Assembly: GCA_022577435.1 (NCBI GenBank)
Contig: JAKOON010000013.1
Coordinates: 1,659,501 to 1,723,500 of the forward strand
DNA: 64,000 nucleotides
Source: Embiotoca jacksoni
Lineage: Eukaryota > Chordata > Actinopteri > Embiotocidae
Direction: 5' to 3'
The translations under genes were made by a program, and so were the position numbers. Shown here one piece after another: positions 34,108 through 45,590 of this stretch. Below the pieces are notes generated by a model that did not search any database, had not been told where the DNA came from, and worked only from the letters and a program-made list of their open reading frames with translations. The first letter of the stretch is position 1, and every line of letters starts with the position of its first letter.

Positions 34108-34170
<63 letters not shown>
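34108..34170. repeat. (CA)n microsatellite flanked by GTCGAC on both sides
   Basis: A pure CA run of about 60 bases with GTCGAC at each edge (34104-34109 and 34171-34176). Confidence 0.99.
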
Positions 34171-34172
<2 letters not shown>

Positions 34173-34287
34173 CGACGTTATTGTCAGTGGGCTGGTGGCC
34201 GCCGATCAAACTTCTTCCCAAACCTCCATCTCCTTCTCTCATCCCACTATTTCTTACCCATCCTCTATGGATCAATGCTTTACCTCG

Positions 34288-34294
34288 ACACACA

Positions 34295-34368
<74 letters not shown>
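34288..34368. repeat. (CA)n microsatellite
   Basis: A CA run of about 80 bases with one TA interruption near 34301. Left flank CTCGACAC resembles that of the preceding array. Confidence 0.99.
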
Positions 34369-34372
<4 letters not shown>

Positions 34373-34503
34373 GAGTGCGGTCAGTGTCAGGCTGAGCACC
34401 TTTGAAGTCCTGTGTGTGCATGTCTCCTGTGGTCTGAGCCATCAAAGTTTCCATTTATTGGTTCCTCTGTGACAGACTTCTCACTCTGACACACTTGTCT
34501 CCT

Positions 34504-34530
34504 TCTCTCTCTCTCTCTCTCTCTCTCTCT

Positions 34531-34604
<74 letters not shown>
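34504..34604. repeat. Compound (CT)n(CA)n microsatellite
   Basis: A CT run of 27 bases, then AAA, then a CA run of about 70 bases. It is the third array in 500 bases. Confidence 0.99.
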
Positions 34605-34605
<1 letters not shown>

Positions 34606-35040
34606 TCGAGTGCACACATACTCGGCCATGTGAATTACAGTATAACCAAGAGCCACTTTGACCTTCAACACTTGCAGCCCTCAATGGACTGCAGCTCAGG
34701 ACAAAGTTTACTGACAAAGTGACGCCTGAGAGAGAAACTTTTGGATTCAGTTTCACTTTTAATCCCATAACATTGATATCTGTCTCCATTTGTTTGTTAT
34801 TGTATAGAACTTAGCAGTAACAGTTATTTTTTTTCACTTTTGGTCGTTTCTTTTTACGGCTGTTTCAAAAAAAATACCTTCGAACGAATATCGAATGACA
34901 TGCAATACGTTGGAATAACTTCTACACAATTTTTTTTATTCACAGCTCTGCTCGCTCGTGTCCTCCATTTTAATGTCTGTCTGATCGACAGCTAATGGTC
35001 ATATCGGGTCAAAAGGTCATGCTGATGGTGATTTGTTAGA
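34605..35040. other. Unique sequence, no gene seen
   Basis: AT-rich, with a T-run near 34827-34834. No gene or recognised repeat was found. Confidence 0.4.
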
Positions 35041-35054
35041 GCGCCCTCTGCTGG
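35041..35054 (-). promoter_or_regulatory. CTCF-like core motif, exact match
   Basis: The reverse complement is CCAGCAGAGGGCGC, which fits the CTCF consensus CCASYAGRKGGCRS at every position. It lies in unique sequence, 3.4 kb from and convergent with the + motif at 31658. Confidence 0.5.
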
Positions 35055-35999
35055 ACGACAAGGCAAACTACTTCAAACGGCCCACTGCGCATACAGACTG
35101 CACATTTCTGAATTCAAAGTGATCATTACAGTTTGAATGTTTAATTGCGCTCAAACGGATGTTTTGAATTTTGAAGAAATACGTGATTATTGTATTGTAA
35201 AGAATTAGATGGATGGAAAGACGTATTGTTCTGGTGTTCAGTCATGAAGTGTTGGTTTGAGTTGCCGGTAACACTGTTTTCCACATATTTCCAACATGTT
35301 TTCTGTTTTAAAAACAGCCCCAATCAAACTTTTGTGATTTTTTTTTTTTTTAATGGTCTTCCATATAAGGAGTGAATACCTTACTATGATTTAAAAGACT
35401 CAATTGAATTTTATTAACTCATTACAAATGCTTCACCTGGTTGGTTGACGGTGGGAATTCAGCCTTTACCCATCAATACCGACAACTCTGTTTGAAAACT
35501 ACTGTATGCACTACGATAAAAATGGCCGATATTTTTTATTCTCTGAAGCCTTTAAACCAGAAATATCCTGCTTTCCTGCTCCCTAAATTGTATTTCCTAG
35601 TAATGATTGATGCAGTTCCCTGCATTCATGTATTGCATGTGGTAGCGATGATTCAAACATATTGATGTCAAATTGCCTCCTAGATTATGAAATATTTCTC
35701 CTGTTTTCATGTTTTTCCAATGTTTCTGCAGTCATAATCACTGTAGTTCACGGCGCTCGGATACTCCTGTTGCCAACGACACAGTTTAGTCCCGGGAGCT
35801 AAAAAAATAAAGAATAAAAAGCCTGATGTAATGTTGTTTTCTCGTACCTGCTGTTCTGTTTTTTGGGGGTGTTTTTTTTTCCCCCCAAACTGCTCCATGA
35901 ATGAATTCTCTCTCTTGAATAATGAGCTACAGAGAGCACATTTGTTTCCAACGCCTCCAAGAAATAAAGATGGCACGGCAGAAAAGCACTCCAGAGCTC
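35055..35999. other. AT-rich unique sequence, no gene seen
   Basis: T-run at about 35339-35351 and a T/C-run at 35871-35886. Short frames at 35441-35665 (+) and 35707-35976 (-) are unrecognisable. Confidence 0.35.
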
Positions 36000-36600
36000 C
36001 CGGTCTGTGCCGCTTAATTAGCGGGCCGGTGTTGGCTCGGAGAGACCGCCGTTGCCGGTCTCATTTCATGCTGCGGCAATAGAGAATAAAAGACACTCAC
36101 AGATGTCTGGAATTCGTGGAAAGCTAATTGTGTATTGCACTTGGTTGGCTTGTTAGGCCTTTGATTTCGCTCTCACACTTCTGTCTCTTCCTTTGCGGTG
36201 CTTAGCTTTATATCCTTCATCCGTCTTTTCTCTCCTCCTCTTCCTCCCACCCGCTCGCTCGCTCTCTCTCTCTCATTTTTCTAGCCGTCTTTCTGGCTGC
36301 GATATCAGAGAACAAATCAGCATCACTGTCATTGGTTTTTTTTGGGGGGGCCTATTTAATAGCTGTTGACTTGACAGCACATGTAATGATTTCTGCCTTA
36401 TTTAATAACTGTAGCTGTAATCATTGATGATATTTTTTAAGGCAGTAGACTTGCTGTTGATGTAATCAGAGACTTAATGATGTGTGACGTTGTCTGCCGA
36501 CCGGCTGGTTCATTTTTAGAACGATCAGGACGGGCTTTAATTAATGGGCTGAAAGAGTCTGACAGAGCTTGAATGTAATTCCTGTTGTCGCCGTCTCCTT
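36000..36600. other. Candidate conserved non-coding element(s)
   Basis: This unique sequence holds CGCTTAATTAGCGGGCCGG, AAGCTAATTGTGTATTGCAC, CAAATCAGCATCACTGTCAT, TTATTTAATAACTGTAGC, ATCATTGATGATATTTTTTA and CTTTAATTAATGGGCTG. Homeodomain cores recur and coding frames are absent. A GCTC/CT microsatellite at 36252-36274 and a T/G-run near 36338-36352 interrupt it. Conservation is inferred from appearance only. Confidence 0.3.
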
Positions 36601-37582
36601 CCTTTGTATCCGATGATTTTGTTTCTTTGCCTTTTCTTTTATTCCCTGTTTTTTTCTTTAATCTCTGGCTCTCTCGTTGGTTTCTTTCCTGATCCGTGTC
36701 TCACTTCTGTTTTTCATTTTCCCTCGACCACCATCCTCCTCTTTTTTCTTTATCCCTCTCCTCGCCCTCCATCTTCCCGACTTCTCCTTTCTGTCTTTAC
36801 GTTTTTATTCCCATTATGAACAGATGATTAGCTCCGCCTCTGACAAATGGAGCCACTCTTAGCATCTTGAATTAAAAGCAATATCTTTGTTTTTAAAATG
36901 TGTCTATTTATCTGGCCCACCTGCGTTTGTCCGGGGCGGGGAGCAGCTGATATACTTATACACGCGAGTCGGACAAAAAGCTATTTAAATGTTTGTCTCT
37001 GTGATAGAATTGATATATATTCATTACTTTTCTTTTACGTCTAATTGGACGAGCTTTGGTATCTCATTTCCCGTTTATTCTCTCTACACGTTCACACCTG
37101 GCAACTGAAGCAGAGTGTCCAGCGATCAAAAGAGATATTTCCACAGCGGTTATGGAGGAAATGAAACAGAGCAGAGATTCTTCCAAACTTTACATGTTGG
37201 GTCAATAATTCAACAAGAGTTTTACAGATGCGGAAACAACTGGGCATTTTGAAAATGCGAAGATATGATTGTTGGTTTTTCCTATAATGTTTGATTTTGC
37301 TGATATATCGGATCATTTGAACATTGACTGAATTGAAACCATGTGAGAAGTTTGGAGGGGAAGGATCACTGTTTGGTGGAGCTTTTAACAACTCGAGGAC
37401 ATCTGAACTGTGATCCCGACCACACACATGCTTTATGCAAGATGTCAGAAGACAACAGGTTGGAAACGACTGGCTTGATCTTTAACAATGCGCTGCTTTT
37501 TAAAAGCTTATTATATCATCCGCTGTGTCAAATCTTCATCTTTACAGCAAGTAAAGCTGTCGAATAAATAAAGAGGAGGAGA
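36601..37582. other. Pyrimidine-rich then unique sequence, no gene seen
   Basis: 36601-36810 is T/C-rich on the + strand, which produces Phe/Leu-rich frames. The remainder is ordinary AT-rich DNA. Confidence 0.35.
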
Positions 37583-37685
37583 AAGTACAATATTTCCCTC
37601 AAAGTAAAAAGTAGCATAAAATGGAAATACTCCATTAAAGTACAAATACCTGACAATTATACTTAAGTAGAGTCCTTAAGAACGT
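37583..37685 (+). repeat. Fish interspersed repeat fragment (AAAGTAGCATAAAATGG family)
   Basis: AGTAGCATAAAATGGAAATA, CTCCATTAAAGTACAAATAC and ATTATACTTAAGTAGAGT match a repeat that I recognise as very common in fish. In the family it typically continues into AGTACTTGAGTAAATG-type sequence. This copy is short and its class is not assigned. Confidence 0.7.
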
Positions 37686-37854
37686 GTGGAACATTCAGTA
37701 AATAGATTAAACCTAAAAGGCAAAAAAAATGGAATTACAGGAGTAGAAAAAAAAAAAGAGCCTCAATGTTTGAGTACATTCATGAGAACAACTGGAAATG
37801 ACAGTAATTTGCTGCTTCATTTAACAGTCATTTACCATAGTTAGCTAATTTAGG

Positions 37855-37867
37855 CACACACACACAG

Positions 37868-37913
<46 letters not shown>
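37855..37913. repeat. (CA)n microsatellite
   Basis: A CA run with one AGGCG interruption near the left end. Confidence 0.98.
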
Positions 37914-37916
<3 letters not shown>

Positions 37917-38064
37917 AATCTCCGTCAGCGAGCATAATTATATGGTCAACAATCATTTCATCTGGGTCAGGCCGAGAGAAACTGCGGGATTAACTTGTTC
38001 GAACATGAGTGTCATTGTCTGGTTGAATCAGTCACACCTCCCGGGGGGGATGTGACACACTCTC

Positions 38065-38068
<4 letters not shown>

Positions 38069-38122
<54 letters not shown>
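38069..38122. repeat. (CA)n microsatellite
   Basis: A pure CA run of about 53 bases, 155 bases from the preceding array and in the same sense. Confidence 0.99.
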
Positions 38123-38124
<2 letters not shown>

Positions 38125-38540
38125 TCTCTCTCAAAAGGCACACAGCAGGAAACGCACACAATTTGTTAAATGCCTTCGACAATCCATGTTTAGGATGAAT
38201 AAACCAACACATACACACACATAAGGACTCAGTAAGTGGCAGCTTGACTGCATAACATTTTAAATACATAAAGTGATGTCATTTTTTTTCCTCACAGTGA
38301 CTCACATATGAAGCGCTCTTGGCTCTCTCAACACACTTCCAGTTCCACGTGATCACACGTGTAATTTCACACACGGATTACTAATCCGTTCTGGAGCGTA
38401 GTCCGATGCCTCCCTTTAAGTATTTAGACGTTTATGTAGCTGACAGGTTTAACCAGAGCGTCGGATACCAGCTGATTTCCTGAAGTAAAGAAGCAGTGGA
38501 TTGACATTTTTGAGGCAGGATGCCAGCAGATGGTGAGACA

Positions 38541-38569
38541 CCTCCCCCCTCCCCCCCCCACACACACAC
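38541..38569. repeat. C-rich run with (CA)n
   Basis: Two C-runs (6 and 9) are followed by a short CA run. The C-rich strand could form an i-motif. Confidence 0.8.
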
Positions 38570-39102
38570 GTCAACCTCTACCTCTCCCAATGAGGAAGTG
38601 AGGCAAAACGGCTGCTATATCTAGGCCACCCACCGACACTGACCAACCCCTCAGAGACATCCAGGAGCTCTGAGTGAACTACTGGCTCAGCAGAGACGAG
38701 CCGGGAAACACAGAAAACGCTGGCAGGTGGTAGAGAGGCAGCGGATGGTGACGGCAATCTGTCAACATCAGGTGAACGTGTTGCCATAGCGAGGTGATTT
38801 TGATGCAGAACCGTCCCCGGGAGACAACACCTCATTCCCCGCGTTGTCTTTGAAAAAAATAAAAAAATAAATATCCCATCTAGTTCATCCCGAGTCGATC
38901 CACAGCAGAGAGAACACTTCACGGAAAGCTCAGATTCAGTTCAGCAACATTACACGAGACGGTTTTGCGTCAACGTCATTATTGTGATGCGGTCAGTAAG
39001 TGTAATATTGGGTAACAACAAGTTACCAATTGAATAAAATATGTAATTAAAATGTAGTCATATTTTGGGGCAATCCACACTCAAAATATTACAAAAAAAT
39101 TG
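38570..39102. other. GC-elevated unique sequence then AT-rich, no gene assigned
   Basis: 38578-38922 has higher GC than its surroundings, and a 114-codon minus-strand frame is open through it. The peptide is not recognisable. An RFX-like half site GTTGCCATAGCGAG lies near 38780. Confidence 0.3.
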
Positions 39103-39698
39103 TGTTAGTGTGATCTCGGTTTCCGTGGCAATACATGGGGTATGACTAACAACAGTAGCCGCGAACGTAACGTATGCAATGTTCACTACTCCAGGAAGTG
39201 GGCCGACCCTTAGCAACCACCTAGCAACAGAGACGATTTCTAGTCCGTTTTTATTGCTTTCTACAGATTGTTTCTCAAACTGAATAAATACAGCACATAG
39301 AAACACAAAACTGCTCAGCTAGCTCAGTCTTACTGTCAGTAATAAATCCACTGAAAAAATATATCGATGGACTGGTGTATTTATACGATTTTAGCACCGT
39401 GTCATGTATTGAAACCAAACCTATCCAGCTCACCGCCGCTAGGATTTTAAGTGCGCGACTATCCGTGGTGTTACGGTACGGGTGCTCGGAGAGACAAAAA
39501 AAAAAGGACCAAAAGAGACCCGACTTCACCAAATGGGTCATTTAATAGACCTATAACAAGTAAAAATAACAATATACGGCATATTATATGAAAATAAATT
39601 CCGATTATATATTCCCATTGAGAAAGTGGAGTGATATTTTCCAGTGATGAGCAGGGTGTGATGTCATGCTGATTTGAGCACGATGCAAAAGTACAGTC
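39103..39698 (+). repeat. Family B interspersed repeat, copy 2 (~596 bp)
   Basis: It is a direct-orientation copy of 26361-26946. It is colinear along its length with many substitutions and small indels, so the copies diverged long ago or were inserted as already different subfamilies. It contains TTAGCAACCACCTAGCAAC like its partner. No coding frame is credible. Confidence 0.85.
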
Positions 39699-39838
39699 AT
39701 GTAAACGATTTGTATTTGACCACAGCTCAAGTTCAATGTTCTCCATTTTCAGTGCTGAAGCCAACAACTTAACAAGTCTAGAGCGGCTTTTTAAAGTATT
39801 TAACATGACGGTTGCAGCTGTTCCCTATAGCTGCGGCT

Positions 39839-39863
39839 TCCTCCTCCTCCTCCTCCTCCTCCA
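39839..39863. repeat. (CCT)n trinucleotide microsatellite
   Basis: About eight CCT units, giving a Leu run on + and a Gly run on -. Confidence 0.9.
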
Positions 39864-40125
39864 CCAGCGTTTACGGGGAGGAGGAGATTTAATTCGGTGC
39901 AGGTGTGCCTCATTAACCGGCCACGGCACCGCTGGCTTCGTCCTTCTCGTTGCTCTATCACCTCCAAAATGCTGTAAGCCACAGTCATATTACTCCGACC
40001 GAATGAGGAAGCCTCCTCGGTGCCATTCAAACGCCCCGGAAAGTTAATTTAAAATGTTATCTCTTTAGTTAACGGGCCAATTATTGGCCTGCCAAGTTGA
40101 AATCTGTCACAAACTATGCAGACGT
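39864..40125. other. Candidate conserved non-coding element with CCAAT palindrome
   Basis: GC-balanced unique sequence ends in GGCCAATTATTGGCC (40075-40089), a perfect 7-base-arm palindrome that contains two opposed CCAAT boxes around a TAATT-type core. No frame is recognisable. Confidence 0.3.
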
Positions 40126-40147
40126 ACACACACACACACACACACAC
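40126..40147. repeat. (CA)n microsatellite, short
   Basis: A CA run of about 22 bases followed by CGCCCACGCAG. Confidence 0.9.
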
Positions 40148-41402
40148 GCCCACGCAGACATATGCATGCACAAAAGCAGATTGGGTTTAAATAAATGTCG
40201 AGAGAAATGAATGCACACACGCATGTGTCAGGGAGCGCAACCGGCTTATATTTGCTGGTCTTAATATCACATCGGCAAGAAGCTGCTTACAGTTCTGATG
40301 GCGCGTTAAAGCAAACGTGAATAACGTTGAACTTATTTACTGGACACTGAAGTCTTGGGGGTTTCCGTCATGCGTCGCAAGATTTGTATGACTCCGTTTT
40401 CAAATAAACTCTGAGTTGGAGTGAATGTACGGAAAATGTAAATTTCAATCAGTACCGCGGTAATTTAGTTAGTATGAATGTTTTTGGACGTGATAATCGT
40501 GCAGTGAAAATCTGATATTGTGACAGCCCGAAGTGTAGCCATGACAACCACGGTCCTCTAGCCTTAAAGAAGTCCTTATTTCAACCTAAACTAAGGATGG
40601 AGGCACGAATTTTAAATATTTGAGTAGTTATTATAATATTAATATTATACTTCTGCATGCCCACCCTTCACCGAAAACAATATCTTTCCAAAAAACCTTT
40701 GTGCCGAAACAAAACCAAACCTTTACCACCGCATTGTCACATAATACAATGGATATAATTCTTAAAGGTGTTCGGATTACTTTTAATATAATGAATTACA
40801 CAAACCATACAAGTAGCCATACACAGTGCTAGATACAGTTGTACTGTACACAGCATACCCTAAGACATGGATCTTCTTAAAAAAGATTATTCTTTTTTTT
40901 TTTTTTAAATCTTACTTTTATAGTCTACAATTCAATATTTTCTGTTTAAAAAAATGTCTAACACTACCGATTATCACTTTTTTGGGTGTGATCTGCCAAA
41001 GTAATTAAACACGTTCACTATTTTTGGGCTGTTAAATCTGGTGTTGGATTTGAGAAACAGTTTCTGAGGATTTTCTATGCTGTCAGATTGCCAACATTTG
41101 CATACTCTGCTTTGGGTTGTACCTGGATATATATATATTTTTTTATCCTGAACATCTGTTTTAAAAAGTGACCACAACCAAGACGGGTCTGTTGTCTATA
41201 GAAACATATATTACAGATTCATATTCACATAACATGTCAGAATACTTGTAGTCGGAGAAGGTTTTTCATAGTTTCCCCTGTGCTTGCATCCTGAGGGCAG
41301 AACAGTAGGTGGTAAAAGGTTGACCCACCTTCACAATGTCAGTGCATCATTGAAATAAGTCAAACTTTCTCTGCCGAACAGTGAGTGGTTATGGGGCCCT
41401 TA

Positions 41403-41406
<4 letters not shown>
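40148..41406. other. AT-rich unique sequence, no gene seen
   Basis: T-run at about 40892-40906. No gene or recognised repeat family was found. Confidence 0.4.

Positions 41407-41462
<56 letters not shown>
41407..41462. repeat. (AT)n microsatellite, pure
   Basis: An uninterrupted self-complementary AT run of about 56 bases, capable of cruciform extrusion. The Ile-Tyr frame across it is an artefact. Confidence 0.98.
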
Positions 41463-41468
<6 letters not shown>

Positions 41469-42698
41469 AAACTACCCTGTATACCCAAAGCCATCAGACT
41501 GATGCCGAGGAAAGCTTTCTTAGTCGCAGCCTACCTACACATCGTATTGAGTTGTACTTCTGGCTTGTATGAGTAGGAAAGCAGCAAAATCTTTCAAATA
41601 CACCCTGAAGATATTGACCTCACAATGAGGAAAACACAGTCCAACTCTTGTTTTAACAAGCCACAAACATAGAGTATTGATCTCACTCACCAGACAGTTT
41701 GTCTAATATGGATAATAAACAGACTTTCTGAAAGTAGAAATAAACTTGGTGACTTACCTGCATACATGTGAGTGAGGTGGAGGAGTCAATCCTGAAATAA
41801 CAAGAAAAAATGGCATATTCAAATCTGATTTTAATATGGCTTTTTTTCTTTTGCATGATTTCTCTTTCAAGCTTCACATTATGACGGCTTGCTTTGGGTT
41901 TCCTGTGAGTCCACACTACTGTAGTTTTACTCTGTAACTACCCTGGGACTGTGAGAGTAGCTGAAGGTCACAACAGGCCGCAAATCAAACACTCCTATTT
42001 GCTGATCAGCTGATTTGCGGTGCACCTCTCGTGTGAAATACAATGCCTGCGGTAAAATGTGCAAAATAACAAAGCATCTATTTTCTGAAAGATCGTGGTT
42101 TTGGCAACAAATAATTTTTTTTTGACTTTAGCTACATCATGGGCTCGAACATCGCTCTCATGGGTTAAATTCTGGGTTTGTTCCATTCAACCACTCCGAC
42201 TTCCTCCCAACACGAGCTTTCCCCCCTTTGTACTTTATCCCAAGACCTTTTTCAAACCTGCCTCATAATGGCGTGTAACACATAAGACACCTTTGTTCTC
42301 AGTTATTCACACCTTAGAAATGAGAGCGTTCTGGTTCGCTCCTTTTCATGATTATAAAATTGATGAATAAGCCATCGAATATGTGGTTCTGTGTTGGAGC
42401 TCTATGGCACAAAATAATAAATTATGGCACAAGCTTTGTACCTTAAAAAAATATTTTTTTTTTAAAAGAGAGTAGACCATTTGATAAATCTGAAAAAACA
42501 CTACTGACTATACTATTTATATCTCAAATCACATGTGTTGATCTTTGTGTATGACCCTGCAACTTTAAGTATCCAAAATAAACATGACACACACCGTGTA
42601 GGCTAAACACAACATCTGTGATTCCCCCTGCAGGTATTTATCAAAAAGAGGTGTAGATGGATGGTCCAAGACTGATTAAATCAGTAGTTCCCCTTTAA
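41463..42698. other. Unique sequence, no gene seen
   Basis: About 1.2 kb of mixed sequence with no recognisable gene. A T-run near 42115-42123 and an A/T tract at 42444-42464 are the only low-complexity parts. Confidence 0.4.
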
Positions 42699-42721
42699 TA
42701 TATATATATATATACACACAC
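42699..42721. repeat. (TA)n(CA)n short microsatellite
   Basis: Eight TA units are followed by about four CA units. Confidence 0.85.
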
Positions 42722-45590
42722 TCATACCTAGCACAGTAAGGTATGATATTTGCTAATACCTGTGCCGACTAACTTCTATTTAAAAACGATTAAAAGACAT
42801 CGTTTTCAGGAGAAAGGTCAACACAGCTGGTGCACAAACTCTGCTGGATACATATCTGACTGAGGCCTGTGAGGTTGACATATCGGGAAAAGGATGAACA
42901 CGGATGATAACCTCAGATCTGTAGCGTCTGCAAAATATAGGTTCACTTGTCAAAAATGCCCTCCAGGAGATGACTCCATCTTCCACATGTAGGTCAACAG
43001 CAGTCAAACTCTCGGCTCATACAAAAATACAGGTGTAACATTTATAAATATCACACTGTATCGACATGGTATTCATATTTTCTTTTCAGTTATTATTTCT
43101 TCCATAAACTGGTGACTAAATATTATGTGGATTGTGAATGTTACTTTTCTAATTAGGAAAATCAGGGATTTTCCACAGGCGGCTCTAAAAAGCTGTTGGA
43201 CATGTCTTGAATCCTTGTTTTTCACGGCTATAACACGGCCAAAGAACCAACCCCACCGGGTCATGTTTGATACCTCTCCCAATACACACCATTACTAGTG
43301 GGATTAACGGGATTGCGGTTTAACGCGCTCGCAGAGGGTTACAGAGGCAATGTGAGACAAGAGGCTCTGGCAGTGGAAGACGAGTATGATGCCAGTGAAG
43401 CACTGTAAAATGAAAGAAAAAAAAAAAAAAAGAAAAAAAATTAGGACACAGAGGAGAGACAGAGAGATCTGGAAGAACAAGGACGAGACAAGTCGGGTGA
43501 CAAATGCCAAAAGCTGCAGTCAGAAACTCGCAGCATCTTGAGTGTACGGTGCGTCTTCGCCTGCTGCAGCGCGGAGCATCCGAGTGTGTCTAACGTGCTT
43601 TGGTTTAAGTCCATCTGGAAACAAATTCAAAGTGCATGGACTCAGGCGGCCCACTTCTGAAGAGAGGGGAGGTGTGTGTGTCTGTGTACGCTTTTGTTTG
43701 TGTATTTGTATTTAAGAGCTGTGCAATTGTAATCGGCGAACTTCCCACTGTTTCCACAACATATGTCATTTTGGATATTCTTGTTTTATACGTGCATAAA
43801 TCTCTGTCAGTGAACGATTTGAACATTAAATCTATCGAACTGCATTTCACCGTGAATATTGGTGAGCGTCTTCGTTCCGGTTTTACCGCCTGCTGGGCTT
43901 CTTTACAGATTCGTAAACAGCTGCATAATCTGGCCGTACTTCTGGTTATATTTAGACTGAAAGACGTAAAGTAAGTCTCTCTCTGTATATGTGTCAGTGA
44001 GGCAATCAAATCAGTTGGAAGTTCTCATTGATGTTTTTTTTCTCACTTTTTAAAGTGTAGTGGTGCAGAAATTGAGATAATTTGCGCAAGTGAAAAGATA
44101 CTACTGAGGATGTTTTGGTGGAGGTGAAAGAAGACAGAAGGAAAGATCGTTCAGAATTATATATACAGCTCTAAAACTCACAGGGTTTGTATTAAAAGGT
44201 CTCAACTTTGGGCATTTATTGCATTTACAGAAGGAAAGCTCCCTCCAAATTTGATTTGAATTCAAAATGAGACCAACTGTTTCCCATTTTACCTGCTCAG
44301 TCCAACCAGGGCAGCAGTGCTACAAATGTTTGATCTACTATACACACACACAGATACACAAATTAGCTTCTTTCTCGCACTCATTTTGATATTGAAAGAC
44401 ACAGAAACATTTTGTCCGAGCGCAAGTGCGCATGTTGCAATTTATTAACAGTATCTTAACAGCGAAGCATAAAAAACAACAACTAATTGGTTCTCTGTGG
44501 TCCTCCATTTAAAATGCCCAAACATTGGGAGAGAGATGGGAGGAAAGAGAGATAGAGAGTCAGAGATAACATGAGGAAGAAAAAAATTAATTGGACAGCC
44601 AAAATACAGGAGGGATAGTTGGGGGTAAAAAAAAAAAAAAGAAAAGAGACACACAGAATGGAAAAGGAGGACGTCAAAGAAATACGTACAACAGCACCGA
44701 CACAGGAAGGAGAAAAGATATTTGATCAGCTGTTTTGGGGTTTAAGATTTTATTCATCTCCTGACCTTTTCAGTTTTCGTCAATTCTGTCTTCAGTTTTA
44801 CGAAACCAAGATAAAGACGAGCGGAGATGAGGCGGGAAAACCGTGACAGAAAAAAAGAAAAGGTGACGTGTCTCTTTCACTTGTTGTCATTTCATTGCGC
44901 CGTGTTAACAGGGAGCGTTCGCGTGTACATGTTAGCGGGCTACACGGAGGGGGATCCTGATTGTAATGCGACGTGCCGGCGGCACGTTCCTCAGCCTCGT
45001 ATTCAGCGAGTCACTCAACTCAACACGCTGGAGCTGTCGAGTTTACCCACACCGAAGTCAGACCTGCTCAAAACACACCACGCAGCACACTCCCGCATGT
45101 TTACTCACTCACATATACAAGGAGTATAAATGTAGACTTTTTTTTTTTTTTTAATTTTTTTTTAAAGGTCAAATTTGATTTTTAAATCAGTTTTGAATGA
45201 TGCATTTATAGTCAATATGTGATATTTGTTGTGTATTTTTGTGTAATGAATATGTATTCAAAATAATGACTATATTAAGTCTCATCGGCTTTTTTCAGAG
45301 CCTTAAATGGATGGAGTTGAATCTAGGGATTTCTGGTCATTTTTAAGGTCTCTACTTGTTAATCATTTATAATGTGGAGGATGCTGTACGGTATCTGGTG
45401 CTAAATGAAATAAAGTTATTTCATTAAATACATTTAGATATGCGGGTACAACATTTTGGCAGGGAATTAGCTCAAACTGAATTTATTATCTTTATAGCTA
45501 AAACCATTCCATGAGAACCAGACGTGATGAGCCTCGAACACAACCTGAGGGGACGAAGTCAAAAAAAAAATTTAAAAAAAAATCAAGACT
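42722..45590. other. Unique sequence with A-tracts, no gene seen
   Basis: About 2.9 kb without a supported gene. Poly-A runs lie at 43418-43440 and 44627-44640, and poly-T at 45138-45152. Frames of 100-134 codons at 43605-44009 (-), 43636-43974 (+) and 44827-45129 (+) overlap each other or are unrecognisable. Confidence 0.4.

Noticed and set aside
33730..34472. Long overlapping open frames of 181-214 codons on both strands
   Set aside because: They are open only because they traverse (CA)n arrays as Thr-His or Val-Cys. The flanking peptides are low-complexity or unrecognisable.
43605..44009. 134-codon minus frame overlapping a 112-codon + frame
   Set aside because: Two long frames on opposite strands in the same place with no recognisable similarity suggest low stop density rather than a gene.
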